A program made the position numbers and the translations under genes. Shown one piece after another: positions 24,901 through 36,600 of a stretch of 64,000 bases of DNA. The stretch is from Stercorarius parasiticus (taxonomy: Eukaryota; Chordata; Aves; Charadriiformes; Stercorariidae), in contig VWZL01000908.1 in assembly GCA_013396915.1 (NCBI GenBank), forward strand, positions 71,944-135,943, written 5' to 3'. Within the stretch, counting starts at the first letter, position 1, and every line of letters begins with the position of its first letter. The notes beneath the pieces are model-generated. The model was given only the letters and a program-made list of their open reading frames with translations. It ran no database searches and was not told the origin of the DNA.

Positions 24901-26183
24901 CCACTCTATGCCTTTGCCAGAATGTCACCTTCCTTCCTGTCACAAAAAGAGACATCCAGCTCCAAAATTCCTGCTTTATTAGATTTTACAGCAGTCAAGT
25001 GATCGCAGGTATTTATTGCATCAACATGGAAAATGCCTGGCAGCCTGTCCCTCTTTGTAAATACACAGAAAGAGTATAAATACAGGAGCAAAGCAATCTC
25101 CCTTATGCTCTTCTACTGAAATGTTGGAATTGCAGCAAAACATTAACAATCATACTTTAAAACATATCAGGGATGTTACAAAAGAAAAAAACAATAGGAA
25201 CTCCTGTAGGGTGGAAATATAGTGTGGAAATAACACATTGTGTCTTGAAAATTAAGTACTTGAATGTTCTTTTGAAAGGGGTCATTGCCTCTCCTGTTTC
25301 TAGCCAAAGGGGAACCAAAGCAGGAAAAGGTGGGATGCCTTGGCACAGGCACATCAGTGGCAGAGAGAAAAAAGAATTCAGATCTCTGACTTCCAGCTCA
25401 CTTTATATCCTCCACAGCAAACACATTATCTACTACAGAGGGATTGGTTTCATCCAGATCAGTGAGTAATTGGTCTTGTCTTGATCCAGCAATCTGCATT
25501 GTATATTTCTTCACAGTTCTAACAAACACAGTGCAAGAAGCCCAGCCAAATGAGAACACTGTTTTCTCTCTTTTCGAAGAGCAAATGATCCTTGCATGAT
25601 TTGCAGTTACTGTATTAATTATGAAAACATCTATTTACTTACGATTTTTCTAAACCACTCTGAAAGTAAAACCATTTAAACGTTGATTCAGTTTCAGTGC
25701 CCAAGTGAACTGCCCCCAAGGAATCCCAGTCACTGAATTGCTTGAAAATGCCCTTGTAAATTAGCAAGCATTGCGCAAACACTGCTGGCAAATTCAATCA
25801 TTTCTGTGTCATACTGCATTGTTATCTCCTGCTCACTTAAAGAGCTGAAGTTCATTCTTCCTTAATTCCATGTAGGCTAGTGAGATGATACGAATGACTT
25901 TGCTTAAGTGGCACCAACTCTATTAATATTTAACTACAGAGAATAATAAAAACAGAACAAAAAGGTTTAGGAATTAAACTACCACTTGCATGGCATTTCC
26001 TCATGCTCTCTATTTTTACAATATCTATTATCTCTTCAACAGTATTTTTCATTTTAAAAAATCCTTTGTACAGTAATTGTGTTTAATGTAGAGCTATTAG
26101 AAGAAAGAAATGTAAAAGATCAAGGTTTAGGCTACAGCAAATCTACTGCATCTGAATCCCTACGGTCTTTCACAGAATTAGCC
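21906..26183. other. Noncoding DNA with two overlapping hairpins
   Basis: No gene recognised; the 101-codon minus frame at 22,197-22,502 has no domain. Two overlapping hairpins lie at 23,321-23,358. The sequence around 25,500-25,900 is moderately complex and could be constrained, but there is no direct evidence. Confidence 0.5.
23321..23358. promoter_or_regulatory. Overlapping hairpins containing an ER4-type nuclear-receptor-like everted repeat
   Basis: AGCCTAT (23,321-23,327) pairs with ATAGGCT (23,332-23,338). Overlapping it, GGCTTGACCTC (23,335-23,345) pairs perfectly with GAGGTCAAGCC (23,348-23,358). The second dyad includes TGACCT, 4 bases, AGGTCA: two consensus nuclear-receptor half-sites as an everted repeat with spacer 4. 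A degenerate third half-site (AGACCT) follows at once. The two stems share bases, so they are mutually exclusive. Confidence 0.5.
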
Positions 26184-26203
26184 GGGGCCAGGATTTTCAA
26201 AAC
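26184..26203. repeat. Fragment of an old amniote repeat beside the CR1 insertion
   Basis: 'ggggccaggattttcaaaac' resembles the start of the same old repeat class as at 21,838. It stops where the CR1 3' tail begins, consistent with CR1 having landed in or next to it. Only about 20 bases, so weak. Confidence 0.3.
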
Positions 26204-26309
26204 AGATCACAGAATCATAGAATCATAGAATGGTTTGGGTTGAAAGCGACCTTGAAGATCACCTTCTTCCAACCACCCTGCCATGGCCAGGGACACCTTC
26301 CACTAGACC

Positions 26310-27660
26310 AGGTCACTCAAAGTCCCACCCAACCTGGCCTTCAACACTTCCATGGATGGGGCAGCCACAACTTCTCTGGGCAACCTGTTCCAGTGTCTCA
26401 CACTTTGCCTTCTGTGACTTGGTCAGTACGGCTAGAGCACTTGCTGATGAAGACTGAGGCAAAAAAGTCATTGAGTACTTCAGCCTTCTCCATATCCTGG
26501 GTAACCAGGTCTCCCGTTTCCCTACAGAGAGGGCCCACATTTTCTCTGGTCTTCCCTTTCTCACTGACATACCTATAGATGTTTTATTGTTGCCCTTGAT
26601 GTCCCTGGCCAGATTTAACTCTGTCTGGGCTTTAGTTTTTCTAACCTGATCCCTGGCTGCTTGGTCAATTTCTCTGTATTCCTCCCAGGTTACCTGTCCT
26701 TACTTCCACCCTTTGTAAGCTTCCTTTTTCTGTTTGGGTTTCTCCAGGAGCTCCTTGTTCATCCATGCAGGTATCCTGTAGTTTTTGCCCGACTTCCTCT
26801 TTGTTGGGATGCATCACTCCTGAGCTTGGAGGAGGTGATCCTTGAATATTAATCAGCTTTCTTGGACCCCTCTTCCCTCCAGGGCTTTATCCCACAGTAC
26901 TCTACCAAGTAGATCCCTGAAGAGGCCACAGTCTGCTCTCCTGAAGTCCAGGGTAGTGAGCTTGCTGTGCACCCTCCTTGCTGCCCTAAGGATCTTGAAC
27001 TCCACCATCTCATGGTCACTGCAGCCAAGGCTGCCCTTGAGCTTCACATTCCCCACCATCCCCTCCTTGTTGGGGAGAACAAGGTCCAGCATGGCACCTT
27101 TCCTCATTGGCTTTTCTATCTCTTGGAGAAGGAAGTTATCATCAACACATTCCAGGAACCTCCTTGATTGCTTATGCCCTACTGTGTTGTCCCTCCAACA
27201 GATACCTGGGGTATCAGAGGGGTTGAAGTTCCGCATGAGGACCAGGGCTTGTGAACATGAGGCTGCTCCTATCTGTCTATAGAGGGCCTCGTCCACTCCA
27301 TTTTCCTGGTCAGGTGTCCTGTAGCAGCCCCCCACTGTAATGTCATCTGTCCCTGCCCTCACTTTAATCCTAACCCATAAACTCTCAGTTGGCTCCTCAT
27401 CCATCCCCGTGCAGAGCTCCATACATTCCAGCTGTTCATTGACATAGAGGGAGACACCACCCCCTTGTCTCCCCTGCCTGTCCTTCCTGAAGACCCTGTA
27501 TCCTTCCATTCCAACACTCCAGTCATAGGAGCCATCCCATCACATCTCCATGATATCAATAAGATCATAGTCCTGCAGGTGTGCGCACACCTCTAACTCC
27601 TCTTGCTTATTCTCCATGCTATGTGCATTTGTACAGAGGCATTTAAGTTGGGTCCCGATG
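26310..27660 (-). pseudogene. CR1 ORF2 remnant: APE endonuclease plus linker, fused to the C-terminal tip
   Basis: ORF2 normally encodes an APE-type endonuclease that nicks target DNA and a reverse transcriptase. Here the endonuclease is nearly complete. A TNAHS block (codon near 27,627) keeps the first Asn, the MEM block keeps the Glu, and the GGGVSLYV, GGCYRTP and SDHEMVEFK blocks are plain. The normal GDFN is RNFN, so the catalytic Asp is lost. In-frame stops lie near 27,541, 26,853, 26,814 and 26,700, and a frameshift near 26,580. The linker ends at VTEGK and is followed out of frame by the C-terminal block [10 protein letters not shown]. The longest surviving frame is 26,853-27,509. No RT motifs are present. 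Dead copy. Confidence 0.9.
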
Positions 27661-27822
27661 AAGCTGACTTACTGGATAGAGGGGTTGTTATTCCTTTGTG
27701 CTGCACTCCAGATGCTCTCCTGCTGACCTGCAACCCTTCTGCAGGCTCTGGGCATCTATCGCTGGCACTGGCATCATACTTGTAGGAGTGGGACGGATTG
27801 AGGTTCCCCTTCCCTGCCAACT

Positions 27823-28259
27823 TTAGAATAAAGCCCTCTTCATCAGCTTGGCAAGCCTCTGGCCGAAGATGCTATTCCCCTTCTCTGACAAGTTGACACC
27901 ATCACCCCTGAGTAGACATGGTTTCTCAGAGTCCCATGATCTAAGTAGCCAAACCCCTGTCTGTGGCACCAGTTCTGTGACCATTTGTTGATTCACCAGA
28001 ATCAAATGGCCCTTTCAAACCACTTCCCTTTGACTGGCAGGACTGATGAGAAAACTACCTGTGTTCCAAAGTCCATTACTGCTGCTCCTGGGGCTCTGTA
28101 ATCCTTCATGGTCCTCAGATTGCTCTTGGCAGTATCACTGGTCCCCACGTGAAACAACAGCAGTGGATAATAGTCAGTACGAGGCTTGGGAGTCTCTCGG
28201 TGACATACCTGACATGAGCCCCTGGTAAGTAGCACACCTCTCTAGAGAGCGCATCAGGT
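27823..28259 (-). pseudogene. CR1 ORF1 remnant with SGNH-type esterase domain
   Basis: CR1 ORF1 proteins carry an SGNH-hydrolase-like esterase domain. The minus strand shows YYPLLLFHVGTSDTA (normally GTND; Asn is Ser here), a VVFSSVLPVKGK block, and near the C-terminus DGVNLSEKG, where the DGVHLS motif has lost its catalytic His (to Asn). Upstream, VCYLPGAHVRYVTERLPSL lies in another frame, so a frameshift separates it from the esterase block at about 28,180-28,200. Another frame change separates the VKGK and DGVNLS blocks. The N-terminal part of ORF1 is missing at the N. Confidence 0.85.
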
Positions 28260-28492
28260 NCTTTGACTGGCAGGACTGATGAGAAAACTACCTGTGTTCC
28301 AAAGTCCATTACTGCTGCTCCTGGGGCTCTGTAATCCTTCATGGTCCTCAGATTGCTCTTGGCAGTATCACTGGTCCCCACGTGAAACAACAGCAGTGGA
28401 TAATAGTCAGTACGAGGCTTGGGAGTCTCTCGGTGACATACCTGACATGAGCCCCTGGTAAGTAGCACACCTCTCTAGAGAGCGCATCAGGT
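28028..28492. repeat. Exact 232-bp tandem duplication bounded by single Ns
   Basis: 28,028-28,259 and 28,261-28,492 appear identical base for base. Single N placeholders stand at 28,260 and 28,493, directly after each copy. The duplicated piece lies inside CR1 ORF1. Identity without a single mismatch inside an element carrying many old mutations, and the N after each copy, point to a scaffolding or gap-filling artefact rather than a biological duplication. After the second N the CR1 similarity stops and an A-rich tract begins. Confidence 0.9.
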
Positions 28493-28493
28493 N

Positions 28494-30499
28494 AAAATAA
28501 AACAAAACAAAAAAAAATGAGTATCTTATTTATTCTTTCATTGTTTGCTTCCCAAATTACAGGAAACAGACAAATATTAAACACTGTAATAATACGTATA
28601 TTCTTTCAACAAGAGACGTAACAACAGTATGTGAAACTATGGTGTGGACCTCATGTCAAAAGTAGATAATTATATTCCTATTATAAACCTGCATTACCCA
28701 TGTAAGAAGCCATTTGTAAGTGCAAACTATATAGCTAAAGGATAAAAAATTCAATTTGAAAATTCATTCTCATCTTTTATAAAATGTTTCTTAAATTTTA
28801 GACTTTGTGACTTCATAATCATTTTGATCATGATATAAACTTACCACAGTGATTAATATGATTACACAAGTAAATATTTAAATGCCTGAGGTATTACTAT
28901 ATGTTAAACATAAATATTGAAAAAAGGCTTTGTTTATTTTTTTTTATTTTCAAGATTAGGAGAGAGTTTGTCATTCTATAAAAGATACTACTACACAGCT
29001 TTTCATTACAGCAGGGTTAAAAACAGTGGAACAGTGAGGATTTAATTAACGTTTGCAAACACTGTGTTTCCAATATTTGTAAAGGAATGTGAAAGATATG
29101 CAGAGTAATTCTCACTGTAGTATTACAGGTGTTATTCTCTAACAGTCTATTAATAATTTTCCCTATTTTATTCCCTAAACTCAAATAATTCTAATATTGA
29201 TCTCAGACGTATTACAAACTTGCTGCCTTTTGTGTTCTTTTAGTTTCATAAACTCAACAATTGGTGATGTCTATATTTCTATAGATAAGTAAGTGTTCCT
29301 TAATGCTGGAGCAATCCTTTCTTGACTGATAAATAGAAATGATTAAGCAACAGTTAGGTAGAGAACTATAGCCCCAGTTGGCTGCCCCTCCTACAGCCAA
29401 TATTTCAGCCTTAATGAAGTCATCTTACATTAGATATAATGGTGCCAAGCAAATTGTGAATGATGCCAATAACTCGTGCAATTTTCTGAAAAGCCACTTC
29501 GGCTGTTAAATTGTCCTACTTCCTCATTCTCGTGATCTTGCTAATGGAATAATTTTAAATTAAAGCAAACTAAAAGTATAAATAAGATATAAATAAAATG
29601 GAGTATTTCACTATAACACGGGAGGAGGATACCGTTCCTGGGTCCTGATCTTACAAGCATTTACTACAGCATGGTTTTACTTATATATGAGATTTACTTA
29701 CATTGTGAGGCTAGATACTTGTTACATACAAAACTGGAGTAGATTTTAGTATAGGAAGGAAATTGAAATGGGTAATTCTTCACTTATGACATTTAAGTAA
29801 CCTATAACATTCAGCAGAACAGGAATGATGCCTTCAAATCCAGGAACCTGTTGAAAATCAGATTACATCAGTCTAATACTACACTTACAGTTGTATTTAA
29901 ATGTTCTTCAATAGTTACTGTCACAATTTTGTATTCTGCGCTGTTATATGTTTTCTCTAGATTTAGATTCCAGAAACAATGGCACACATACAGGACTTGT
30001 ATGGTATGGGGTTTTTTGTCCCCACCAAAAAGCATGAAGCTAAGGTCAAAAAGTAAGCTGGGATTTTGGTACCCTCTTTGAAATATTTCACAGTACCAAA
30101 AAGTATTAATAAGTAATCTTCCACGCATTTTGGCCCATTTAAGACTCTCACTCCAGGAAGTATGCCTCACCTGTAAACAGCATGTTATCAGTGCATGCTT
30201 CTAAATTGTAGACAAGGTTGAAAGGAAAACAACATTTTTCAAGAGGCTCATTTTCTAATTAAGGACTCCATTGTTTCATATGGAATATGAAAAAGAAATC
30301 TTTAAAATTCTCTTTGATACATGTATGCACAAGAAACAATTGTTACTTAGAGGTCGAATTAAGATGTGAAATAATTCAGTTATGACCTACAAAATGAAGC
30401 ATTGTATGTGGGGAGAATAAAACAAAATGGACGTCACAAATCCATATGGTGTTGGGCTGAAACCCAGGAAATCAAACAAATTTATTGCTATGACTATTA
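28494..30499. other. Noncoding AT-rich DNA
   Basis: Opens with an A-rich tract next to the N. After that there is no recognised repeat, and the 100-codon minus frame at 29,868-30,170 has no domain. Very AT-rich around 28,740-28,960. Confidence 0.55.
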
Positions 30500-30670
30500 C
30501 ATATTTATAAAGCACCTTACAAATGAGAACTTCAAAGGATTTTTCAAAGGATTCATTAGTTAGATCACAACAATCCAGTGAATGAAGTATTATGTTATTC
30601 ATTTTAAAGACCATTGAACTTAGGCATGGACAACTTAAGTGACATCCCAAGAGTGTATAATATAGAACAG
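30500..30670 (+). repeat. MIR-like SINE relic
   Basis: The order 'ataaagcaccttacaaatga', 'gatcacaacaatcc', 'gtattatgttattcatttta', 'acttaagtgacatcccaag' follows the MIR consensus order (aaagcgctttacaaat, cctcacaacaacc, tattattatccccatttta, aagtaacttgcccaag). The copy is well diverged, as expected of an element older than birds. Confidence 0.65.
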
Positions 30671-33600
30671 TTGTAAAAGAAAAAATGGGGCATCTTAGTT
30701 CTCTTGAAAACGAAGAGCTAAGACTTCAACTTTCCTTTATGAAGAATATAGTAAGGAAAAAATATATGTTTTATGCATGGAGGAGGGATTTTGCCATCAC
30801 AGATTTAAATGAAATTGTAGTAAAGAATCAGAACTGAGTGAGGAGCAATGAGCAGACAGAGCCTGGAAAACACAGAGAGCAAATAACAAGTTTTATCTGT
30901 AAATTGCGATTTAGTTATTAACAGAGACAAGAGCCTAATTTGGACTGGAGGTGGCATAGAATCATTACAGGGAATTACATGCAATATTGGGATTATTTTG
31001 ATGGTAGACATTTGCTGGATACCCACCTGATCAGAAGAGGCAAAATGAGGCAGAAACGATAATTGAAATGCAAAACAAGCAGATGAAAAGATGACAGGTT
31101 GCAATCAATGGGAGGTTTCAGCAGCTGCCCAGGCAAGTGCTAGCATCCATTAAATTGGATTAGAAAATGTCACCAGTGCAGCAGCCAGTCAGACTCAGTT
31201 TGCAGTAGTTTGGCACAGTGGAGAGGTCATGTTTCATTAGGATTAGTCCTGTTGCCTTTTAACATAGTTCCCAGCATATCATGCAAGAAGTGATATAGTT
31301 GCAATTTTCACAACTTGGCAGGTTTCTTGTATGCGTCACCGTCATTTTAAATACTTGTCTACAGCATATATTCTTGCTGTAGCTATGCTTGCAGCAATGT
31401 AATTGCATCTCCCACACTGCATGTATCACTTAAGCAAGCAAGCAGTTAAAATTTTAAAATTCCAAATGTCTAAACATAGATTGTCACGAAGCTCTTTAAG
31501 AAACAGCATATATGTGTATCTTATTTTCTTATTCTTACAGTCTTTCCCATTCTATTAAATTCTGGATATTCACCATTGATCACTTGCTGCTTACTGTCCG
31601 TATAACTCTGGTCACCATCTTCATAGTTCCTCTTCAGTACCCTACACTTTCTGAAGACATACATTAAAGGAGGCTACCATTAAGCTACCAGTCAAACCAA
31701 ATCAAGCAGTCTCTGTATTAGTTTTTCTTCTTTCATTCAGAAGAAAAAAGGTAAAACACAGTATTTTTAATATTACCTCTTATTTTCTCATAATTTATTT
31801 CCGAGGCTCTAGCTCCCTCATGGCAAGATCTTTGCATGTGAGAGTCATGAATAAAGTAGCACTACTGATGAGCTTTTCAATTAAATACACGGCCAGGTCC
31901 TTTATGAACTCAGAGTGTAATAGGCACTATGACAAGAGAAAATGAAATGCATATGGTAAGATTATTTCAAAACAACTTTCTACAGTCTTGGTTTCAAAAT
32001 GCAGCCAATGCTTCCTCTTACATGCCTTCAGACACAAAAAGTTATGGAATGCAGCACAAAGCTAGAGGCCTGAGTTTTGGAAAGCACTGATTGCCCAAAA
32101 GCCTCATAACTTGAAACTGAACATAAGAATATTCACAGTGTCAAATGTTCTTATTACTTGAAGTGGTACAAAAAAATTTCTGTGAATGCTCCAGGGCTCA
32201 TAAAAATCGTCTGTTTAATGGAATGGCACATGAACTGTTGTTCCCTAAAATGAAGGATATGCTGGAGTGGTACAATGCCCTGCAGGAGCTGACTTTGGTC
32301 TCAGGTTTAACCTTTCTGTCTGATTTTCCTGGGGTTTTCTCCTGTTCCCTCAAAGTTATATCTGAACACCTCCCACATCATATGGATTGTAATAGCAGAA
32401 CTTAATTGTCAAATTCCTTTGTTAGTTGAACATATTATGTGACTGAACGCACTGACAGAAAAGAAATCAGGAAGTAAAACATAAGAGAAGAAAAATCCCT
32501 CCTATTCTGTAGAAAGGTTGAAGGCAAATACTGCATGACTGAACCAGCCATTTAATGGCACATATCAAATCATAGTCATACCAGCTTAGCATCAAATTTT
32601 ACATTGCTGCAAACTTGAAAAGAAATCAGTGAATATACCTCATTTTATTCCAACATACCAAGCCCACACTCTCATATTGAGAGATGTCTTGCAGCACAGG
32701 AAACGGCTTAGAATTTCTGATGGGAATCATTTACTGTGATAAGCAATAACAGCAAGAACATTTGAGATGGAGCCAGTTTGGGATCAGCTCCAGAGAGACG
32801 CTAAGAAAAAATTTAAGCATATATGTGAGGTCTATATCCCTCAGTGGATTTGACCCACTGTTCCCCAAATATGTGATGTCTCAGGAAACAAGACAATTTT
32901 AATGAGATGGAACAGCTGTTCCCCGGGACAATAGTAGTCTACAGAATAAGCTGTGTGTGAAGCAAATTTTCAGTGGTTGTTTACCAATTAATAACTTACA
33001 GCACTATATTTAAGTACACCAATATAAAAATTTATGTATAGCACAAGGCCATGCAGATCTCAAATGCTCAGCGTAATAGCCAAATGTAATAATTAATGCT
33101 TAATTTAAAAGTCTGAGATTAGCAAAATTAATCACACAGTGCAGAAAGACTTCACAAGTAGATAAGAAAAACTATATAAGGAAAGGGGATGAGGCTGCAC
33201 TGCCATTAGCTGCTCTCTGTGATAGCTCATTAGGTTAGCTTTTACCAAAGGAGTCAAACGTAAGTATGTGTGTGTAGTAGCTGAAACATAAAAAGCAAGC
33301 AGGAAGCTCCTGCTGGGAACACGGGGAGAAGAGCTCTCAGATTTCTCTGGATGAGGTTAGAAAAATGTTTGGGGATATGTTCCCCTGTGGAGTTCAATAG
33401 CAAAGTAACCATTAAACAGCCAAAAGCATGGCATCAGCAAGGGATAAAGACAAAAGGCAAAAAGCTTCTACAGCAGCAGATGTATTGTGCTAGCAACAAA
33501 AACTACAGCACTAGATCTAATGGCCATTGCTGGTTTGTTGCCATCACACTGAGGTAGATTAGCAAAGTATTAAAAGTGAACACAGGCCCAAAGTGAGGAC

Positions 33601-36600
33601 CAGGGACATTCTGTTGATGACATACAGAGTTATTAAAATAAAGATAGAAAATTTGTCTGTCTATATATGACTGCAAGGCAAGAGAAGGGAAAGAAACTTT
33701 CTTGTTGCTGACCACTGTAAGTAATAAAACTAAAAAGAAAAAAATAAATAAGAGAAGAAACTGCAGTCTTGTTTGTCCACTGATGGGGAAGAATACCCAT
33801 GCCTTCTAAGTAACAGGATCACAAACTCTACATTGGAAAGCCAGCCCGACAACTTACTTTCTGCACCTTACATCATCCCCATCAAAAATTAAATCCGTGA
33901 CAAGTCATAATGCTTACAGTGGAACAGAAGCAGCTCCTCCTATAGCAAGACTGGTTTGGCATAATTTTATAAAACACATATCTCTGACAGTAAAACAGAC
34001 TGCAAAGATCAACGAAGAACAAATACTTGTTAAGAAGGTGCCATCTTTATGTCATCCCTTGTCATCCCTTTGCCCTGAGGTTCTGTCTAATTGGATCATG
34101 GGCTTCCATACTGTTTTCTTGAACTGCTTAACAAGCTTTATGCATGGCTTCACATTCCTGCCTTAAATCTCCCAGTAATATCAATACTGCATGTTGCATT
34201 TCTCCTAAGAATGATGGCGTTCCAAAAGCGAAGAGAAGAGTCATAACAGAAGATCATATGACGCATTTTATTCACAGAAAGGTGGCATCTGAGACCTGGA
34301 AGAACACTAGATTAGTACATTGTTTTCTCTAACTGTGGGCCATGAATCTCTTGGAGGCCATACAAAGGTTAAAAAAAGAGAGTTGTCAGTTTGCAACAGC
34401 TTAATCCCTGCAGGGCTAGGAAACAAGAGGGACTATTATTACTTACTCCAATTTTTACACTTCCCAGAGAACTTCAAATTACCTTTAATTGCTGGAAACA
34501 GTTTAGCTCCTTCAAAATGAGGAAGTCAATAATCACAGTTGTTTTTCGCTCTCCTGTCCTGGAGGGACTGCTTAATACAGACTGGCGGAGATCACTCACA
34601 AACAGATGAGCTGAAAGGGCCTTTAACTTTCAGAAAGTTGGCTAAATGTAAGCATTAAAGATCTGGAGAGAGATGACAAGGAATATACACCATTGTTCCA
34701 TAGCCATTTCCCTTGGCAACTGTGTCTTTCTCGGGAAACTCCTGCCTCCTATATCCCAGCCACGTGTTTCCATCCCCTGAACACGAGCATTCAGTTATGC
34801 TGGTGTAATTCTACTCACTGCAAAGACCTCTGGGGAACCAGGTTATAACTCCCAGGTTAATAACAAGCCTCCCCGTAAAGGCAAAATACTTAAAAAATAG
34901 ATCAGTAATCTATCTGTTTCATCTTGCAACTCCATAAACAGTCGTAGGGACAAAAAACAGGGACAGAATACACTTAAGCAGAATGAGCTACTGAATCACT
35001 GCCTCAGGACAGAGTGGGAATAGAGCTAGAGGACACAAGAACAAGGACTAATTACTAACTAGAACACCAATCTGAAAGACAGAATGACAGAGGGTGTCAG
35101 GAAACCGCTGTACATACCTGGGGTAGAGAAGGACAGGGTGAGTCAGCAACAAGAGAAACAAAAAATCATGATTTGATGCAAATGAAAGCAATGAGACTTT
35201 GGCAGAATTGTTTCCAAGAAGAATGTTTTTCAGTGTTTTCCATGAGGTCTTTAGCAGAACCAAATATGATGAGGCTATTGAAGCTTGCAAGGACCGAACT
35301 ACAAGATCAAGTGAATACAGTAGTATTGATTGAATGCAGAGGGAGGAGAGTAAGAGTACATCAAAGGAGACCAAAAACATCTCTTCAGAGTTGAGGGAGG
35401 AAAAAATTGGAAAGTTAATCAATTTTTCTTTTAACTTATATAAGCAATACCAATTTAAAACAAACAAAAACAAAAGTCATATTATAAATGCATAACTGTT
35501 TCTTTTGGAGAGAAACTGAAGGAATGTAAAATATGCAAACAGCAACAAAAGTCAGGGCATCTGGAGTATTTAGTCCTTAACATCCCTCCTCTTTATACTA
35601 CCTACTGCCAGAGGAAAAAAAAAAGGTCTAGGGAAGCACCGTCATTTCTCAGATGCACAGCTGAGCTGAATTCGACAGTCTGCTTCCCCTCCATATACAG
35701 ATCTCCAGCTGTTTTTACTGGGAGTTCTGAGTACTCACTGACAGACTTTAAACTTCCTAATAATAGCAGGAAAAAATTGTATATGTATTACATCTAAAGG
35801 ACATCATTGCCAAAAAAAATTAAATAATTAAGTTCTTTCAGTTGCAAAGACAAGCATTCAAAAAATATCCCAGACTTTCTTTGTCTGCAGTTCCTTTTTT
35901 AAGTCATCCTGTGCTATGAATGGGGCAAGGTCTCAATGAATGGTGAATATAAGGATATGACTAAAACATGATTGTGCACTTGAAGATAGCATCATAATAT
36001 TTATATAGATGTATACAGTATAACCATTCCATCCCTAGCATATTTTACTGGAAATAAAAAAAGATTTTTGACCATAGCAATCCTTACATATGAACTACAT
36101 TCATTTTGAAAAGGGGAAAAGAAGGAGGTGAAGGAGTATGGCAAATTTTTATTTCAGTGAGGCTTGTCTAAGAAAATTAAGAAAGTTAAAAGTGGTGATG
36201 TTAATGGATGGTATGTGCACACTTTTATTACAATAGTCATAGGGGTAACACAGTAAAATTCATTAAAATATTATTAAAATATGAATAAAATCATAAAGTT
36301 AAGAAGCTCAAAATTAATTTACCATTGATAAGCTTTACAGCCCTCACAAATTCAGTTTCATTTTAATACTCATTATAATCAATATAGGTATGTATAGAGA
36401 AGCATAAGGGTTGACACAGTTGTCTACATATCCTGTTCAATATAATTTCTTACATGCACTAAATTCATAGGCATGACTAGGGAATGCGCAGCCTCTTCAA
36501 GTGGAGAACATGATATATAATAATGAGAATGAATTTGTCCTTTTTGTCTGCAGGACACTAGAGATAACTGTGGCATTCTTGGTATGACAGTGTGGCAGGC

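Larger units (their letters stand above)
26209..28259 (-). mobile_element. CR1 LINE, 5' half retained, reverse transcriptase deleted
   Basis: Read on the minus strand, the element runs from an ORF1 esterase-like domain (28,259 to about 27,825), through the ORF2 endonuclease and the linker (27,660 to 26,405), then directly to the last about 30 codons of ORF2 and the 3' UTR, ending in octamer repeats (AGAATCAT on the plus strand) at 26,209. The whole RT and thumb region is missing, with the join at about 26,399-26,406. Most avian CR1 copies are truncated from the 5' end and keep only the 3' end; this one is the reverse. The 5' boundary is unknown because the sequence meets an N at 28,260. Confidence 0.93.

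Noticed and set aside
26842..27282. 146-codon plus-strand frame at 26.8-27.3 kb
   Set aside because: It is the antisense shadow of the CR1 ORF2 endonuclease coding region.
29868..31104. Minus-strand frames of about 100 codons (29,868-30,170; 30,805-31,104)
   Set aside because: No domains, no splice signals, and amino-acid composition typical of random AT-rich DNA.
35048..35473. 141-codon minus-strand hydrophobic frame
   Set aside because: Leu/Ser/Phe-rich composition is what the complement of A-rich DNA encodes; no motif or splice support.
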